Assembly: GCA_944323575.1 (NCBI GenBank)
Contig: CALUTB010000014.1
Coordinates: forward strand, 1-37,123
Reading direction: 5' to 3'
From: an uncultured Mailhella sp.
Lineage (GTDB): Bacteria; Desulfobacterota; Desulfovibrionia; Desulfovibrionales; Desulfovibrionaceae
DNA: 37,123 nt
In this document: in pieces, positions 1 to 8,609 of the stretch
How the letters are laid out: each line of letters begins with the position of its first letter
Position numbering within the stretch: the stretch's first letter is position 1
The notes under the pieces: generated by a model
What the model saw: the letters and a program-made list of their open reading frames with translations, nothing else
Databases searched by the model: none
Told to the model about the DNA's origin: nothing
Program-made: the position numbers and the translations under genes

Positions 1-1007
1 GTTTCGCGGCTGAACATGCCTTCCGGCTGCATGGCGCGCATGTCGTCCAGACGCTGCGCCGCCAGCGATCCCGCCGCTATGCCGGCCAGATTGCCGATCT
101 GCACGGCCAGCATGGACAGATCCGCCGCCGTCTGCGCCGTGGACCATGCCAGCATGTCGCGCGCCACAAAGTCCACGTCGCCGCTCTTGCCGCAGGCATA
201 GGCAAAATTCTTCAGCGCGGTCAGCGAGCCTTCGGACACGGAACGATACAGCGTCTGCGGGTCAAACATCGTGCCCTTCTCCGCGGCGACCCCCGCCTCG
301 TGCGAAAGCGCCATGCCCACCAGACGGCGGAATTCATGCTTCTGCGCGCCGTCCAGACCAAGACGGGAGGCACAGTCGTCGATGGCGGCATCCGCGCCGT
401 GCACGGGATCGTTCATGAACGCCTCCACCTGCACGTCGTTCCAGGCCTTCTTCATGGCGGGCAGAGACGCCGTGCGAACCATCTCGGTCATGTCCGCATA
501 GCTGAAAATCTTCTGACCTTCCCGTCCGACCGACCGGAGCAGCGCCTCGCCGAAGCGGTTCTTCAGCTGATTCCGGGCGGCGGGAGACACGTTCTTTCCC
601 TCGCAGAAGGCATCCATGGCCGCGTCCAGATTGCGGGTGTCGCCCGGACCGGCATTGCCCAGCACGAAATGGCGCGCCATGTCTTCATTGATGCGGGGAA
701 TGCCGGCGGACATGGCCGCCGCGTCGGCCAGAACGTCGCGCACCACCCGGGCGCTGAGGGGCTTGCCTTCTTCACGAGAGGCGCGCATCTGCGGGGCGAG
801 GGCATTGGCCACTGCATCGCCGTACTGCTGACGCACGGCCGCAAACAGCACGTTGCCCGCATGACGATTGGTACTCTTGAGCGTAAAAAAGGAACCGACC
901 TTGCCTCTGCTCTCAAAACCGCCGTTCTTGACGACGATGCTTGCATCGTCTCCCAGCGAGTTGGCCAGTTGAGTCAGATTGCCGAATGTAAGACTGACGT
1001 GTGCCAT
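1..1007 (-). CDS. Unrecognised protein, C-terminus cut by window edge
   Basis: The frame is open on the minus strand from an ATG at 1007 to the window edge, so at least 335 residues are present and the C-terminus is missing. A GGAGG lies 7 nt before this ATG. Another in-frame ATG at 1013 is too close to that site. The protein starts MAHVSLTFGNL, is soluble, rich in Ala and Arg, and has no signal peptide or membrane segment. A motif near residues 47-65 (NRHAGNVLFAAVRQQYGDA) followed by GKPLSARVVRDVLADA suggests a folded helical domain. I do not recognise the family. A long, helical, Ala-rich protein with no close partner could be a secreted effector or a phage-borne protein, but nothing visible here proves either. 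Confidence is for the gene being real. Confidence 0.8.
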   Translation of the reverse strand, partial: MAHVSLTFGNLTQLANSLGDDASIVVKNGGFESRGKVGSFFTLKSTNRHAGNVLFAAVRQQYGDAVANALAPQMRASREEGKPLSARVVRDVLADAAAMSAGIPRINEDMARHFVLGNAGPGDTRNLDAAMDAFCEGKNVSPAARNQLKNRFGEALLRSVGREGQKIFSYADMTEMVRTASLPAMKKAWNDVQVEAFMNDPVHGADAAIDDCASRLGLDGAQKHEFRRLVGMALSHEAGVAAEKGTMFDPQTLYRSVSEGSLTALKNFAYACGKSGDVDFVARDMLAWSTAQTAADLSMLAVQIGNLAGIAAGSLAAQRLDDMRAMQPEGMFSRE

Positions 1008-1996
1008 AGTCATGCCTCCGGAAAGTCTTTCTTGCAGGATTGCACGGAATGAACCGATATGCAAGGCGGCAAAGACGCCGCAATGCAACGCTGTCATCTT
1101 TTCCATGCAAGAATCATGCCTGCCATGACCTCTCCGCAGACGCGCCTTCCGTCGCCCCGCCTTCTGCGCCGTCCGTTCCATGCAGGATCGGTCGGCAATC
1201 AGCTGAGAATCCACCTCTTTTTCCCGCTTCAGCCGGAGCAGACGCCGGATGCGGAAAACGCATCGACCCATGTTTTCCCCGGCTTCCCCACAAGTCCGCC
1301 CGGCCCTGTCACCCGGCCCCGGACAAAACGCTCCCCCAAAAACGCCAACTATTCTTGCATCGCCCATCACAATTGCCCAAAAATGGTTTATTGCAAAAAT
1401 ATCGGCATATTTTGTGAAACAAGCGCTTCCTCAGCGCGGGGAAAACGCTTGCTGTCGGCATTGCTCCGCCGTCCGCTCCCGATACCCTCATGACACAACT
1501 CCGATCAACCGATCCGGTGTACTGCGTCTCCTTGACAGCGCGCGGCCCGGTACAACCGGCCGGGGCCATCATGTCCGGCACATTTCAATATAGATATAGC
1601 GTCTGGGAAGGGCAGGTAAAACCGCCGTCAACTTCTGCGGGCGCTTTTTCTCTTTCCGCACGCTTGCGGTCGTTGCCTCGCGTAATTTCACCGACAGCGG
1701 CATCATCGGCAGACGCTCTCCGACCAGATTACCGCATGGGACGCCCCACGGTTCTTTTCGGAACAAGGCGCGACGCCGCCCCTCAGAGGCGGATCGTCTT
1801 TGACCGCATGATGAAAGCGGTCTTTGACCTCCTTCAAAGCTCCGGCAAGAGGCGGCATGCATCATTGCTCCGGCAACGCAGAAGCCCGGGAGGCCCTGAT
1901 CCCATGGCAGTCAAACCGAGTGGAAGAACTGTATCGCAGAAATTGTCGAGTTTTTCCCAGCAGCTCCGCACGGTGAAGTTCACCAAGGAGAAAAAC
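1008..1996. other. Intergenic stretch without a convincing gene
   Basis: About 990 bases. All six frames give only Arg/Pro/Ser-rich translations typical of antisense or non-coding GC-rich DNA. A short AT-rich patch around 1380-1425 could hold a promoter for the minus-strand gene ending at 1, but no good -35/-10 pair was found. A run of GC-rich frame upstream of 1997 is open but does not look like protein. Confidence 0.5.
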
Positions 1997-2200
1997 ATGC
2001 ATGAAAAGACTTCCGGCGGCATGGGCTTTTTCGGTGCTCTCACGCTGTTTTTCATCGGCCTGAAACTTATGGACTACATCACACGGCGCTGGTGGCGGAT
2101 TCCGGCTCCAACGTGGATACCGATTGCTCCGATACTGCTGTTTGTCGCTTTCGTGGTGACGATTGAGAACACCTGCAGGCGGGCTGAAGTTCCGGCGTGA
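1997..2200 (+). CDS. Small two-helix inner-membrane protein
   Basis: This encodes 67 residues starting MHEKTSGGMGFFGALTL. The ATG at 1997 has AAGGAG 6 nt upstream, and the frame upstream of it looks non-coding, so the short form is chosen. Two hydrophobic stretches (residues about 10-27 and 45-62) are joined by a basic Arg/Trp-rich loop with the pattern YITRRWWRIPAPTWIPI. Short proteins of this kind, often with an ITWSWWWV-like loop, recur in bacteria and phages as unnamed transmembrane proteins. The function is unknown. The short tail after the second helix is polar. The next gene, 85 bp on, is on the same strand, so co-transcription is possible. Confidence 0.65.
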   Translation: MHEKTSGGMGFFGALTLFFIGLKLMDYITRRWWRIPAPTWIPIAPILLFVAFVVTIENTCRRAEVPA

Positions 2201-2285
2201 CTTAACCCCGAATCGTGGTTATCGTGGAGGTGAACACAGGGGTGCACATTCCGGTCATTGCCAGAGACATGATACGAGGACCATT

Positions 2286-2675
2286 ATGCAAAAAATACTT
2301 GTTATGACCGCTCTGCTCTGTTTTCCAAGTCTCGCCATCGCCTCGGAATCTTTTTCAGAAAACTGCCAACGCAAGGCGCATGCCATCGAGCAAAAGCTTG
2401 CGTTTGCCCGGGCACAGGGGAATGAAGGGCAAATCAGCGGCCTGGAAAAAGCCTTGGGGCAGGTTCAGAGATGGTGTTCGGATGAAAGTCTGCATTCCAA
2501 AGCGGAATTACGCATTATGGAAAAGCAAGATGAAGTTCAGGAAAGGCGTGAAGCACTGGACGAAGCTCTCGCCAAAGGAAAAGACCGAGACAAGATAAAA
2601 AAGCTGCAGCGCAAACTGAACGAGGCGGAAGAAGAACTCCGCGAAGCCATTACCGAGCGGGATGCTTTACTTTGA
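2286..2675 (+). CDS. YqjC/DUF1090-like periplasmic protein
   Basis: 129 residues. The ATG at 2286 follows a GAGGA-type site. Residues 1-20 (MQKILVMTALLCFPSLAIAS) form a Sec signal peptide. The mature part has two cysteines (CQRKA near residue 27 and the RWCSDES motif near 60). From about residue 70 there is a strongly charged Lys/Glu helix likely to form a coiled coil (KIKKLQRKLNEAEEELREA). This layout, signal peptide plus NCQRKA-type start plus long charged helix, matches the DUF1090 family (E. coli YqjC), whose function is not established. The gene is followed at once by a strong terminator. Confidence 0.8.
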   Translation: MQKILVMTALLCFPSLAIASESFSENCQRKAHAIEQKLAFARAQGNEGQISGLEKALGQVQRWCSDESLHSKAELRIMEKQDEVQERREALDEALAKGKDRDKIKKLQRKLNEAEEELREAITERDALL

Positions 2676-2682
2676 CTCATAC

Positions 2683-2713
2683 GGCGGATTCGAACGGATC
2701 CGCCTTTTCTTTT
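2683..2713 (+). terminator. Rho-independent terminator of the YqjC-like gene
   Basis: A perfect 7-bp stem (GGCGGAT/ATCCGCC) with an 8-nt loop is followed by TTTTCTTTT. It begins 8 nt after the stop codon at 2675. Confidence 0.85.
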
Positions 2714-3059
2714 GCCTTCATGGACGAGGTATCGTGCCCTGCTCCAAACGACGTTCAAGCACGAGAGGGTTGCATACCCCGTTTCTTCCCCCGTTCACAG
2801 AGGCGGCGTGTGCGGCTGCACCTGTATGGCGTTGTCCGGTGCGGGTTCGCAGAGGCTGATTTTCAAGAGCGGCTGAGTTTTGCCTGGCTGCTACGCAGCT
2901 CCGGCTTCAAACGTGCTCAGCCGGATTATCTGTTCCGATGAGAGCTTGGTATCCTGATAGAACGCGTACAAAGCGCTTACCAATCTCTTACCAAGCGCCT
3001 TTGCCTCTGTGCCGAAACTCCGGTGGTGATCCTTGCGCGAAAGGCAAAGTCTATCCCCT
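2714..3059. other. Gene-free stretch before an IS scar
   Basis: About 345 bases with no recognisable gene. A minus-strand frame around 2900-3030 reads as a plausible soluble segment (GKRLVSALYAFYQDTKLSSE) but has no convincing start or ribosome site. It may be the tail of a lost gene cut by the adjacent IS fragment. Confidence 0.4.
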
Positions 3060-3165
3060 AAAGGCGGCGTGGAATTGCACCCCGTCATGCAAAAAGAAGC
3101 AATTCTTTTCCTGCTGCCGTCCAAATCAGAGGCATGTCGTTATGGACTGCAATAATTTGACGACA
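3060..3165 (+). mobile_element. Truncated 3' end of an IS5-family element
   Basis: This stretch is about 90% identical to the 3' end of the element at 15064-15895 (positions 15786-15890), in the same orientation. Translation gives the end of the transposase: RGIAPRHAKRSNSFPAAVQI followed by RGMSLWTAII and a stop, matching RWGEIATCYAKRSDLF and its continuation in the other copy. The similarity stops abruptly at 3060. At 3165 it ends just short of the full terminal repeat, after ATAATTTGACGACA. It is therefore a scar rather than an active element. Confidence 0.85.
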
Positions 3166-3207
3166 GTTGGTTAAGAACCTTTCATTCTCTTTCTTCCAAA
3201 AGGACAT

Positions 3208-4074
3208 TCAAAAGCTGGCCGGCACAGCGAGAAAGCTGTATTTTTTCCGCGTGCATATCAAAATTTCTTCCGGCTGAAAAAGATGATCGAGAGGCAAAAA
3301 ATCCAGCTCGTCTCGAAACAATGGTATTCCTCCCGAAAGCGATGTTACCAAGCTTATGCCGAAACCTCGCCGAACGTATTCTCCCATGAGATAAATATTC
3401 CTGGCTTCCAGAAAAACATCCATCTTCAGTCCATGTTCCGCAAAAGCCTGTTCCAGCTTCGTCCCCGATGCAAAGCGCACATGGGAGGCCAGTTTGATGA
3501 TGGGATAGCGGGCCACGTCCTCCAGATGAATGTTTCTGCATTTCGTAAGCTCGTGACCTTTGGGAACCATGAGCACAAAATGAGCAGTCTTCCAGTGATA
3601 GGTGGTCAGATAAGTCGGAACCTGCGACTGCAGAGCCAGAGTAAGGTCTATCTTGCCACGGCACAGCATTTCAAGGGCGAGATCAGGGGAGCGTTCCAGA
3701 AGCGTCAGCTTAGCAGACGGATATCGACGTCTGAATCGGTCGATGGCATCTGGCAGCATGAGACTCAGCGTTGCTGTGCCCGCAGCCAACGTTACTCTGC
3801 CGTGGATTCCCTCATGAAGGCTCTCCAGTTCCCGAGTCAGGGCAAGACGTCGTTGAAAAACGTCCTCCGTAAACTGCAGGACCCTGCGCCCCTCTTCCGT
3901 AAGCACCATGTTCCGGCTGTTCAGCCGTGTGAACAGCTGGCACCCCAGCGACTCTTCCAGAGCCTTGATCTGCTTGGATACGGCAGGCTGTGACCGGTGC
4001 ATGACGGCAGCCGCCTTGCCGAGACTTTTCAACGTCGCAGCATAATAAAATGTTTTAAGATGCATCCAGTCCAT
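3208..4074 (-). CDS. LysR-family transcriptional regulator
   Basis: 288 residues from the ATG at 4074 (MDWMHLKTFYYAA). The frame extends further upstream, but that extension (VGDADGTF...) is not LysR-like, so it is left out. Residues 1-62 are the winged helix-turn-helix with the usual SLGKAAAVMHRSQPAVSKQI recognition region. From about residue 90 there is a LysR substrate-binding domain (IHGRVTLAAGTATLSLMLPD). It is divergent from the CE4/ABC-transport run starting at 4243, the classical arrangement for a LysR activator of the neighbouring operon responding to the imported or processed compound. The C-terminus stops early at VPASF. The next frame carries LLNVLLEERE, the usual end of the family, so a one-base frameshift seems to have removed about 10 residues. 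The inducer is unknown. Confidence 0.88.
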   Translation of the reverse strand: MDWMHLKTFYYAATLKSLGKAAAVMHRSQPAVSKQIKALEESLGCQLFTRLNSRNMVLTEEGRRVLQFTEDVFQRRLALTRELESLHEGIHGRVTLAAGTATLSLMLPDAIDRFRRRYPSAKLTLLERSPDLALEMLCRGKIDLTLALQSQVPTYLTTYHWKTAHFVLMVPKGHELTKCRNIHLEDVARYPIIKLASHVRFASGTKLEQAFAEHGLKMDVFLEARNIYLMGEYVRRGFGISLVTSLSGGIPLFRDELDFLPLDHLFQPEEILICTRKKYSFLAVPASF

Positions 4075-4196
4075 AAAAGTTCCGTCGGCGTCGCCGACTC
4101 CCCCACCCAAGGTTATAGACGGAATAAAAAAAACGAAATGGACAGGTAATCGGCTGAACGTTATATTTTTATTCATAATCCACCATGTTCAATATG

Positions 4197-4210
4197 GGGA
4201 ATTTGTTCCC
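4197..4210. promoter_or_regulatory. Candidate LysR operator between divergent genes
   Basis: The inverted repeat GGGAA-TTTG-TTCCC lies in the AT-rich divergent intergenic region, 33 bp upstream of the CE4 gene start. LysR regulators usually bind short dyads (T-N11-A type) in such positions. The arms are only 5 bp long, so the assignment is weak. Confidence 0.3.
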
Positions 4211-4242
4211 TTTTGGCAATCATAATTTAAGAAGGTGAGGTT

Positions 4243-5112
4243 ATGAAACAGCCGTATGTCTGGCCGGAATCCGTCCGCGCCGCCTTCTGCTTCACCATTG
4301 ACGTGGACGCCGAAAGTCCGCAGCTGTGGCGCAAACGCAAACAGCCCTCTCTGAGCATGAACGAACTGGAGCAGCGCTTCTACGGACTGCGTGAGGGAAT
4401 ATGGCATCTGCTGGACCTGCTGGCCCGTTACGAAGTCAGTGCCACCTGCTTTGTTCCCATCCATGAGGCCGTCACCCGCCCGTGGCTGCTGGAAACGCTC
4501 GTCGAAGCCGGTCATGAAATCGGCCTGCACGGCGTTCTGCATGAAATCGTCAGCGAGCTGACTCGGGACCAGTTTGCCGAAATCGTGGAGAAGGGACTGG
4601 AAACCGTCGTCCGATATACAGGAAAAAAGCCCTCGGGATTCCGCTCTCCGGCCTGGGAAATGACTCCCTGGGCATTCGACGTTCTGCATGAGGCCGGCAT
4701 TGCCTACGACAGCTCTCTCTCCGGAAACGACCATCCCTACTCTCTCGGCGACACGACAGAAATTCCCATTCAGTGGCCTCTGGATGATGCGGTTTTCTTC
4801 CGGTATGCCGGCACGGGGGCCGACCGCTGGCCACCCTGCTCCACTTCCGACGCCGCCGCCAGCTGGCTGGACATCTGTGAATCCATGGAACGTTTCGGAG
4901 GCTCGGTAGTAACCACCGTCCATCCCTGGATCACCGGCCGCAGCTATCGCACGGGCCTTGCGGAAGCTCTTTTGAAACACGCCCGGAATACTTCGGGATT
5001 ATGGATTTGTACGGCAGGAGAACTGGCAGCTTATCACGCTTCTTCCCAAAACCATGAAGTCTTCATGGAAGAGCTGAATCCGCCCTTCCTGTCTCAAGGC
5101 AGACCTACATAG
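4243..5112 (+). CDS. CE4 polysaccharide deacetylase / cyclic imidase-like hydrolase
   Basis: 289 residues; AAGGTGAGG precedes the ATG. NodB/CE4 motifs are in order: FTIDVDAES (D20, D22), GLHGVLH (H96-x3-H100, metal ligands), GFRSPAWEM (R134, P136) and TVHPWITGR (H227). There is no signal peptide, so the enzyme is cytoplasmic. The WPES start, the SMNELEQRFYGLREG region and the late WICTAGELAAYH resemble the HpPgdA/PuuE-like branch of CE4. That branch includes cytoplasmic enzymes acting on small cyclic amides or imides and ureides rather than on cell-wall sugars. As the first gene of an oligopeptide-type import run, it likely hydrolyses an imported amide. The substrate is inferred only from family and context. 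Confidence 0.85.
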   Translation: MKQPYVWPESVRAAFCFTIDVDAESPQLWRKRKQPSLSMNELEQRFYGLREGIWHLLDLLARYEVSATCFVPIHEAVTRPWLLETLVEAGHEIGLHGVLHEIVSELTRDQFAEIVEKGLETVVRYTGKKPSGFRSPAWEMTPWAFDVLHEAGIAYDSSLSGNDHPYSLGDTTEIPIQWPLDDAVFFRYAGTGADRWPPCSTSDAAASWLDICESMERFGGSVVTTVHPWITGRSYRTGLAEALLKHARNTSGLWICTAGELAAYHASSQNHEVFMEELNPPFLSQGRPT

Positions 5113-5128
5113 CCCAAGGAGGACTCGC

Positions 5129-6628
5129 ATGCCTAAACGACTAGGAACACATCTTACAGGGATGCTCTGTGCCCTTCTGCTTGCCTCCGCACCCGCGTGG
5201 GCAGCCAAGGACACCGTCATCATCGACCTGAGCAACGAAACGGCCACCTGCGACCCGCACATACAGTGGAACCAGAACAGCTACGGCGTGTACCGCAACA
5301 TTTTCGACAACCTCATCACCCGCGACAATCACGGCACCATCATTCCGGCAGTGGCCTCCTCCTGGAAGTATCTGAACGACACGCAGATCGAGTTCACCAT
5401 CCGCAAGGACATCACCTTCCATGACGGCACGCCTCTCACCCCGGAAGACGTGGTGTACAGCATCACCCGCATTACCGACAAGGATACCGCCAGTCCCCAG
5501 CGCAGCCAGTTCGAAGCCGTTTCCAAGGCGGAAGTCACCGGTCCCGATCGCGTAGTCTTCACCACCAGCAAGCCCTATCCTCCCCTGCTGGCTCAGCTCG
5601 TCAAGCTGAGCATAGTGCCCAAGGCCTATGTGGAAAGGGTGGGCAAGGAAGAATTCAACAAGAATCCCATCGGCAGCGGCCCCTACAAGTTCGTCGAATG
5701 GCAGCGCGGCGTCCATATTCTTCTTCAGCGCAACGACAACTACTGGGGCAACAAGGGCTTCTTCGAAAAGGCCGAATTTCGCTTCGTGCCCGATCCCAGC
5801 ACCCGCGTAGCCGACCTGCGCACGGGCAAGGCCGATCTGGCCGTCGATCTGAACCCCGACCTGTCCGCCACCATTAAAAACGACAAGGTGTGCGAACCCC
5901 GGGTCACACTCACCGAACGCGTGGCCTTCCTGCGCACCAACAACGGCCGCACTCCCACCAGCAACAAACTCGTCCGCCAGGCCATAGCCTACGGCATAGA
6001 CAAGCAGGGCATCATCGACGGACTGATGAACGGTCAGGACCGCATAGCCGACACCATGCTCACCAAGGAAATGGCGGGCTACAGCGAAATGGCCGGTTAT
6101 CCCTATGATCCCGACAAGGCCAGAAAGCTGATTGCCGAAGCCGGAGACGCGGCCAGGGAAGAGCTCATTTTCGCCACGGCCCCGTCCTACGATCAGCGCA
6201 TCGTGCAGGCCGTTCAGCAGATGCTCACCGACATCGGCCTCAAGGTACGCATTGAAATGATGGATCAGGCATCCTTCCTCAAGGCCGTTCAGCAGGGCGA
6301 TCTTTCCGAACGTCCTCACATCTCCTTCGGTCGCTGGTCCTGCGCCTGCATGGACGCCGACGGCGTGGTCTATCCTCTCCTGCACTCCAGCAGCGCCTGG
6401 TCCCAGACCCGCAACGCCACGCTCGACGGGCTGCTCGACGAAGCCCGCATCTGCCTCGATCCGGCCAAGCGCGTGGAACTCTACGCCGGAGCCGACAAGA
6501 TCATTCTGGACGAGGCATACATTCTGCCTCTTTATCAGGTCGCCTACATCTACGGAGCCAACAAGAACCTGATCTGGTCCCCGACGCCCGATGAAAGCCT
6601 CTTCCTCAACAGGATGAGCTGGAAGTAA
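5129..6628 (+). CDS. Peptide-type ABC transporter substrate-binding protein (SBP family 5)
   Basis: 499 residues with AAGGAGG ahead of the ATG. Residues 1-25 are a Sec signal peptide ending ASAPAWA. The mature part has the hallmarks of DppA/OppA-like proteins: SNETATCDPHIQWNQNSYGV near the N-terminus, the EDVVYSITRITD segment, NPIGSGPYKFVEW at about residue 180 and NDNYWG soon after. It captures the solute in the periplasm for the two permeases and two ATPases downstream. Family 5 proteins bind di- and oligopeptides, glutathione, nickel chelates and opines, so the ligand cannot be read off. The gamma-glutamyltransferase and CE4 neighbours point to a modified or gamma-linked peptide. A GC hairpin follows the gene. 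Confidence 0.93.
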   Translation: MPKRLGTHLTGMLCALLLASAPAWAAKDTVIIDLSNETATCDPHIQWNQNSYGVYRNIFDNLITRDNHGTIIPAVASSWKYLNDTQIEFTIRKDITFHDGTPLTPEDVVYSITRITDKDTASPQRSQFEAVSKAEVTGPDRVVFTTSKPYPPLLAQLVKLSIVPKAYVERVGKEEFNKNPIGSGPYKFVEWQRGVHILLQRNDNYWGNKGFFEKAEFRFVPDPSTRVADLRTGKADLAVDLNPDLSATIKNDKVCEPRVTLTERVAFLRTNNGRTPTSNKLVRQAIAYGIDKQGIIDGLMNGQDRIADTMLTKEMAGYSEMAGYPYDPDKARKLIAEAGDAAREELIFATAPSYDQRIVQAVQQMLTDIGLKVRIEMMDQASFLKAVQQGDLSERPHISFGRWSCACMDADGVVYPLLHSSSAWSQTRNATLDGLLDEARICLDPAKRVELYAGADKIILDEAYILPLYQVAYIYGANKNLIWSPTPDESLFLNRMSWK

Positions 6629-6644
6629 GCGATATGTTCATTCC

Positions 6645-6666
6645 GGGACGCCCTGCGGGGCGTCCC
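6645..6666 (+). promoter_or_regulatory. mRNA hairpin downstream of the binding-protein gene
   Basis: A perfect 9-bp stem GGGACGCCC/GGGCGTCCC with a 4-nt loop sits 16 nt after the stop codon. It is followed by C-rich sequence rather than a U-run. Such hairpins usually stabilise the binding-protein mRNA or attenuate read-through, giving more SBP than permease. The second ABC operon has the same arrangement at 20773. Confidence 0.6.
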
Positions 6667-6713
6667 CCCCCTTTCCCGCTCCTGTTTTTCCGCCGGCATG
6701 TCCAGGAGGATCC

Positions 6714-7643
6714 ATGAGCCGATTTATTCTGAAACGCCTCTGGCAGGCCTTCCTTGCCGCGCTCGGCGCTCTGACCATTCTTTTCTTTGTACAACGTCTT
6801 ACCGGCGACCCGACGCTGCTGCTGGTTCCCGAAGGGGCCACGGCCGAAGACATCGCCACGTTGCGGGCAAGCCTCGGATTCGATCAGCCTCTCTACATAC
6901 AGTACCTGCAGTACATCAAGGGGCTGGGCACCTTCGACCTCGGCATGTCCTATGTGCAGGGCGTACCGGTATGGGACATCCTCATGTCGAGGCTTCCGTA
7001 CACCCTGTGGCTCACGGCCGGTGCCATGCTGCTTTCCATAGGCGCCGGACTGCCCATAGGCGTGCTCATGGCGCTCAAGCGCGGCACGATTCTTGAGCGT
7101 CTGCTTCAGGGCGTCGTGTTCACGGGTCAGAGCATGCCGACCTTTTTCAGCGGCATTCTTATGATTCTGCTTTTTGCCGTGCATCTCCAGTGGCTGCCCT
7201 CGTCCGGTTCCGACTCGGTGACCTCGATGCTCATGCCCTCCGTGGCTCTGGGCCTGCTTACCCTTGCCACGTTCGCCCGAGTGGCGCGCACCGCCGTTCT
7301 CGACGAACTGGGCAAGGACTATGTGCGCACGGCGAGAGCCAAGGGCGTTCCCATGAAAAGAATCATATGGCGGCATCTGGCCCGCAACAGTGCCATTCCC
7401 GTCATCACCGTGGCGGCACTGGAAATCAGTCATCTTCTCGCCGGCGCCGTCATCGTGGAAACGCTGTTCGCATGGCCGGGCCTGGGTCAGGTGGCCGTGC
7501 AGGCCATTGAAGCCAGAGATTTTCCCATCGTACAGGCCGTGGTGCTGTTCGGCGCCGTGGCATCGGTAGCGTGCAATCTCATTGCCGATCTTCTGTACGG
7601 ACTGGTCGATCCCAGGATACGACACACGGGAGGTGCGCAATGA
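6714..7643 (+). CDS. Peptide-type ABC permease, DppB-like
   Basis: 309 residues; GGAGG precedes the ATG at 6714. The protein is hydrophobic with about six membrane spans, starting with an N-terminal helix (FLAALGALTILFFVQRLTGDP). The RLTGDPTLLLVPEGATAE segment and the periplasmic loop before the second helix are typical of DppB/OppB. The cytoplasmic coupling loop with the EAA-type motif (DYVRTARAKGVPMKRIIWRH) contacts the ATPases. It pairs with the permease that overlaps its stop codon by 4 nt (ATGA), which implies translational coupling and a 1:1 heterodimer. Confidence 0.93.
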   Translation: MSRFILKRLWQAFLAALGALTILFFVQRLTGDPTLLLVPEGATAEDIATLRASLGFDQPLYIQYLQYIKGLGTFDLGMSYVQGVPVWDILMSRLPYTLWLTAGAMLLSIGAGLPIGVLMALKRGTILERLLQGVVFTGQSMPTFFSGILMILLFAVHLQWLPSSGSDSVTSMLMPSVALGLLTLATFARVARTAVLDELGKDYVRTARAKGVPMKRIIWRHLARNSAIPVITVAALEISHLLAGAVIVETLFAWPGLGQVAVQAIEARDFPIVQAVVLFGAVASVACNLIADLLYGLVDPRIRHTGGAQ

Positions 7644-8545
7644 GTTCATCCATGTCACGGAGCGGCGGGCAGGAGAGTCTCCGCCCCCGCCCGACCCTTG
7701 CCTCGGCGATGCGAAAGACCGTCGGCTCCATTCCCGGCTATCTGTGGATATTCATCGCCATTCTTCTGGGGTTCACCGTCATGGCCCTGTTCGCTCCGCT
7801 GTTCGCGCCCAACGACCCCGCTACCCAGAATCTTCTCGGACGCATGAAGGCACCGGGCAGCGTCATCCGCGGCGTCACCTATCTGCTCGGCTCCGACGAG
7901 CTGGGCCGCGACGTTCTGAGCCGCATCATCTACGGTGCACGCGCCTCCATGTGCGTGGCCGTTCTGTCCGTCTGTCTCTCCGGCGTCATCGGCATTCTGG
8001 CCGGTCTTCTGGCCGCCTACTACCGCGGATGGGTGGAAACCGTCGTCATGCGTCTCGTCGATATGATGCTTTCCATTCCGGCGCTGCTCTTTGCCGTCAT
8101 CACCGTGGCCGTGATCGGCCCGGGCTTCATCAACGTCATTCTGGTGCTCGGTCTGACACGCTGGACACGCTATGCCCGTGTGGTGTACGGGCAGGCGCTC
8201 AGCCTCATGCCGCAGCCCTATGTGCGCTATGCCCGATTCGTGGGCACCCCCGCGCTCACCATCATGTGTCGCCATCTGCTGCCCAACGTCTTCGGACAGG
8301 TCGTCGTAGTGGCCACGCTGGAATTCGGCTCCATGGTGCTTTTCGAGGCCGGCCTTTCCTTCCTCGGACTCGGCGTTCAGCCCCCGACTCCCAGCTGGGG
8401 CGCCATGATGAACGTCGGCAGACACTACCTCGACACGGCATGGTGGATCGCCGGTTTCCCCGGACTCTGCCTCTTTCTGCTGGTTCTTTCCGTCAACATC
8501 ATAGGAGACCATCTGCGCGACAGGCTTGATCCCCGTCTGCGCTGA
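7640..8545 (+). CDS. Peptide-type ABC permease, DppC-like
   Basis: 301 residues. The start at 7640 overlaps the preceding stop (ATGA). The frame opens further upstream, but that part shadows the DppB-like gene. The N-terminal tail is polar, then comes a signal-anchor helix (YLWIFIAILLGFTVMALFAPLFAPND) and the DppC hallmark LLGSDELGRDVLSRIIYGAR at about residues 73-92. The EAA-type loop is YVRYARFVGTPALTIMCRH. Near the C-terminus, FLGLGVQPPTPSWGAMM is another signature of this family. It forms the translocation pore with the DppB-like partner. Confidence 0.93.
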   Translation: MSSSMSRSGGQESLRPRPTLASAMRKTVGSIPGYLWIFIAILLGFTVMALFAPLFAPNDPATQNLLGRMKAPGSVIRGVTYLLGSDELGRDVLSRIIYGARASMCVAVLSVCLSGVIGILAGLLAAYYRGWVETVVMRLVDMMLSIPALLFAVITVAVIGPGFINVILVLGLTRWTRYARVVYGQALSLMPQPYVRYARFVGTPALTIMCRHLLPNVFGQVVVVATLEFGSMVLFEAGLSFLGLGVQPPTPSWGAMMNVGRHYLDTAWWIAGFPGLCLFLLVLSVNIIGDHLRDRLDPRLR

Positions 8546-8609
8546 GCGGACGCTTCCTTTTCAACCGTTCAATTCGGCAGCGCCGTGCTGCCGCAGCAAG
8601 GAGCACGAT

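Noticed and set aside
1040-1600. Several overlapping plus-strand frames of 110-145 codons
   Set aside because: Arg/Pro/Ser-rich translations with no family features or ribosome sites; they look like chance frames in GC-rich DNA.
5141-6385. Long minus-strand frame of 414 codons inside the binding-protein gene
   Set aside because: It is antisense to a clear SBP gene and gives the Gly/His-rich pattern typical of a shadow frame.
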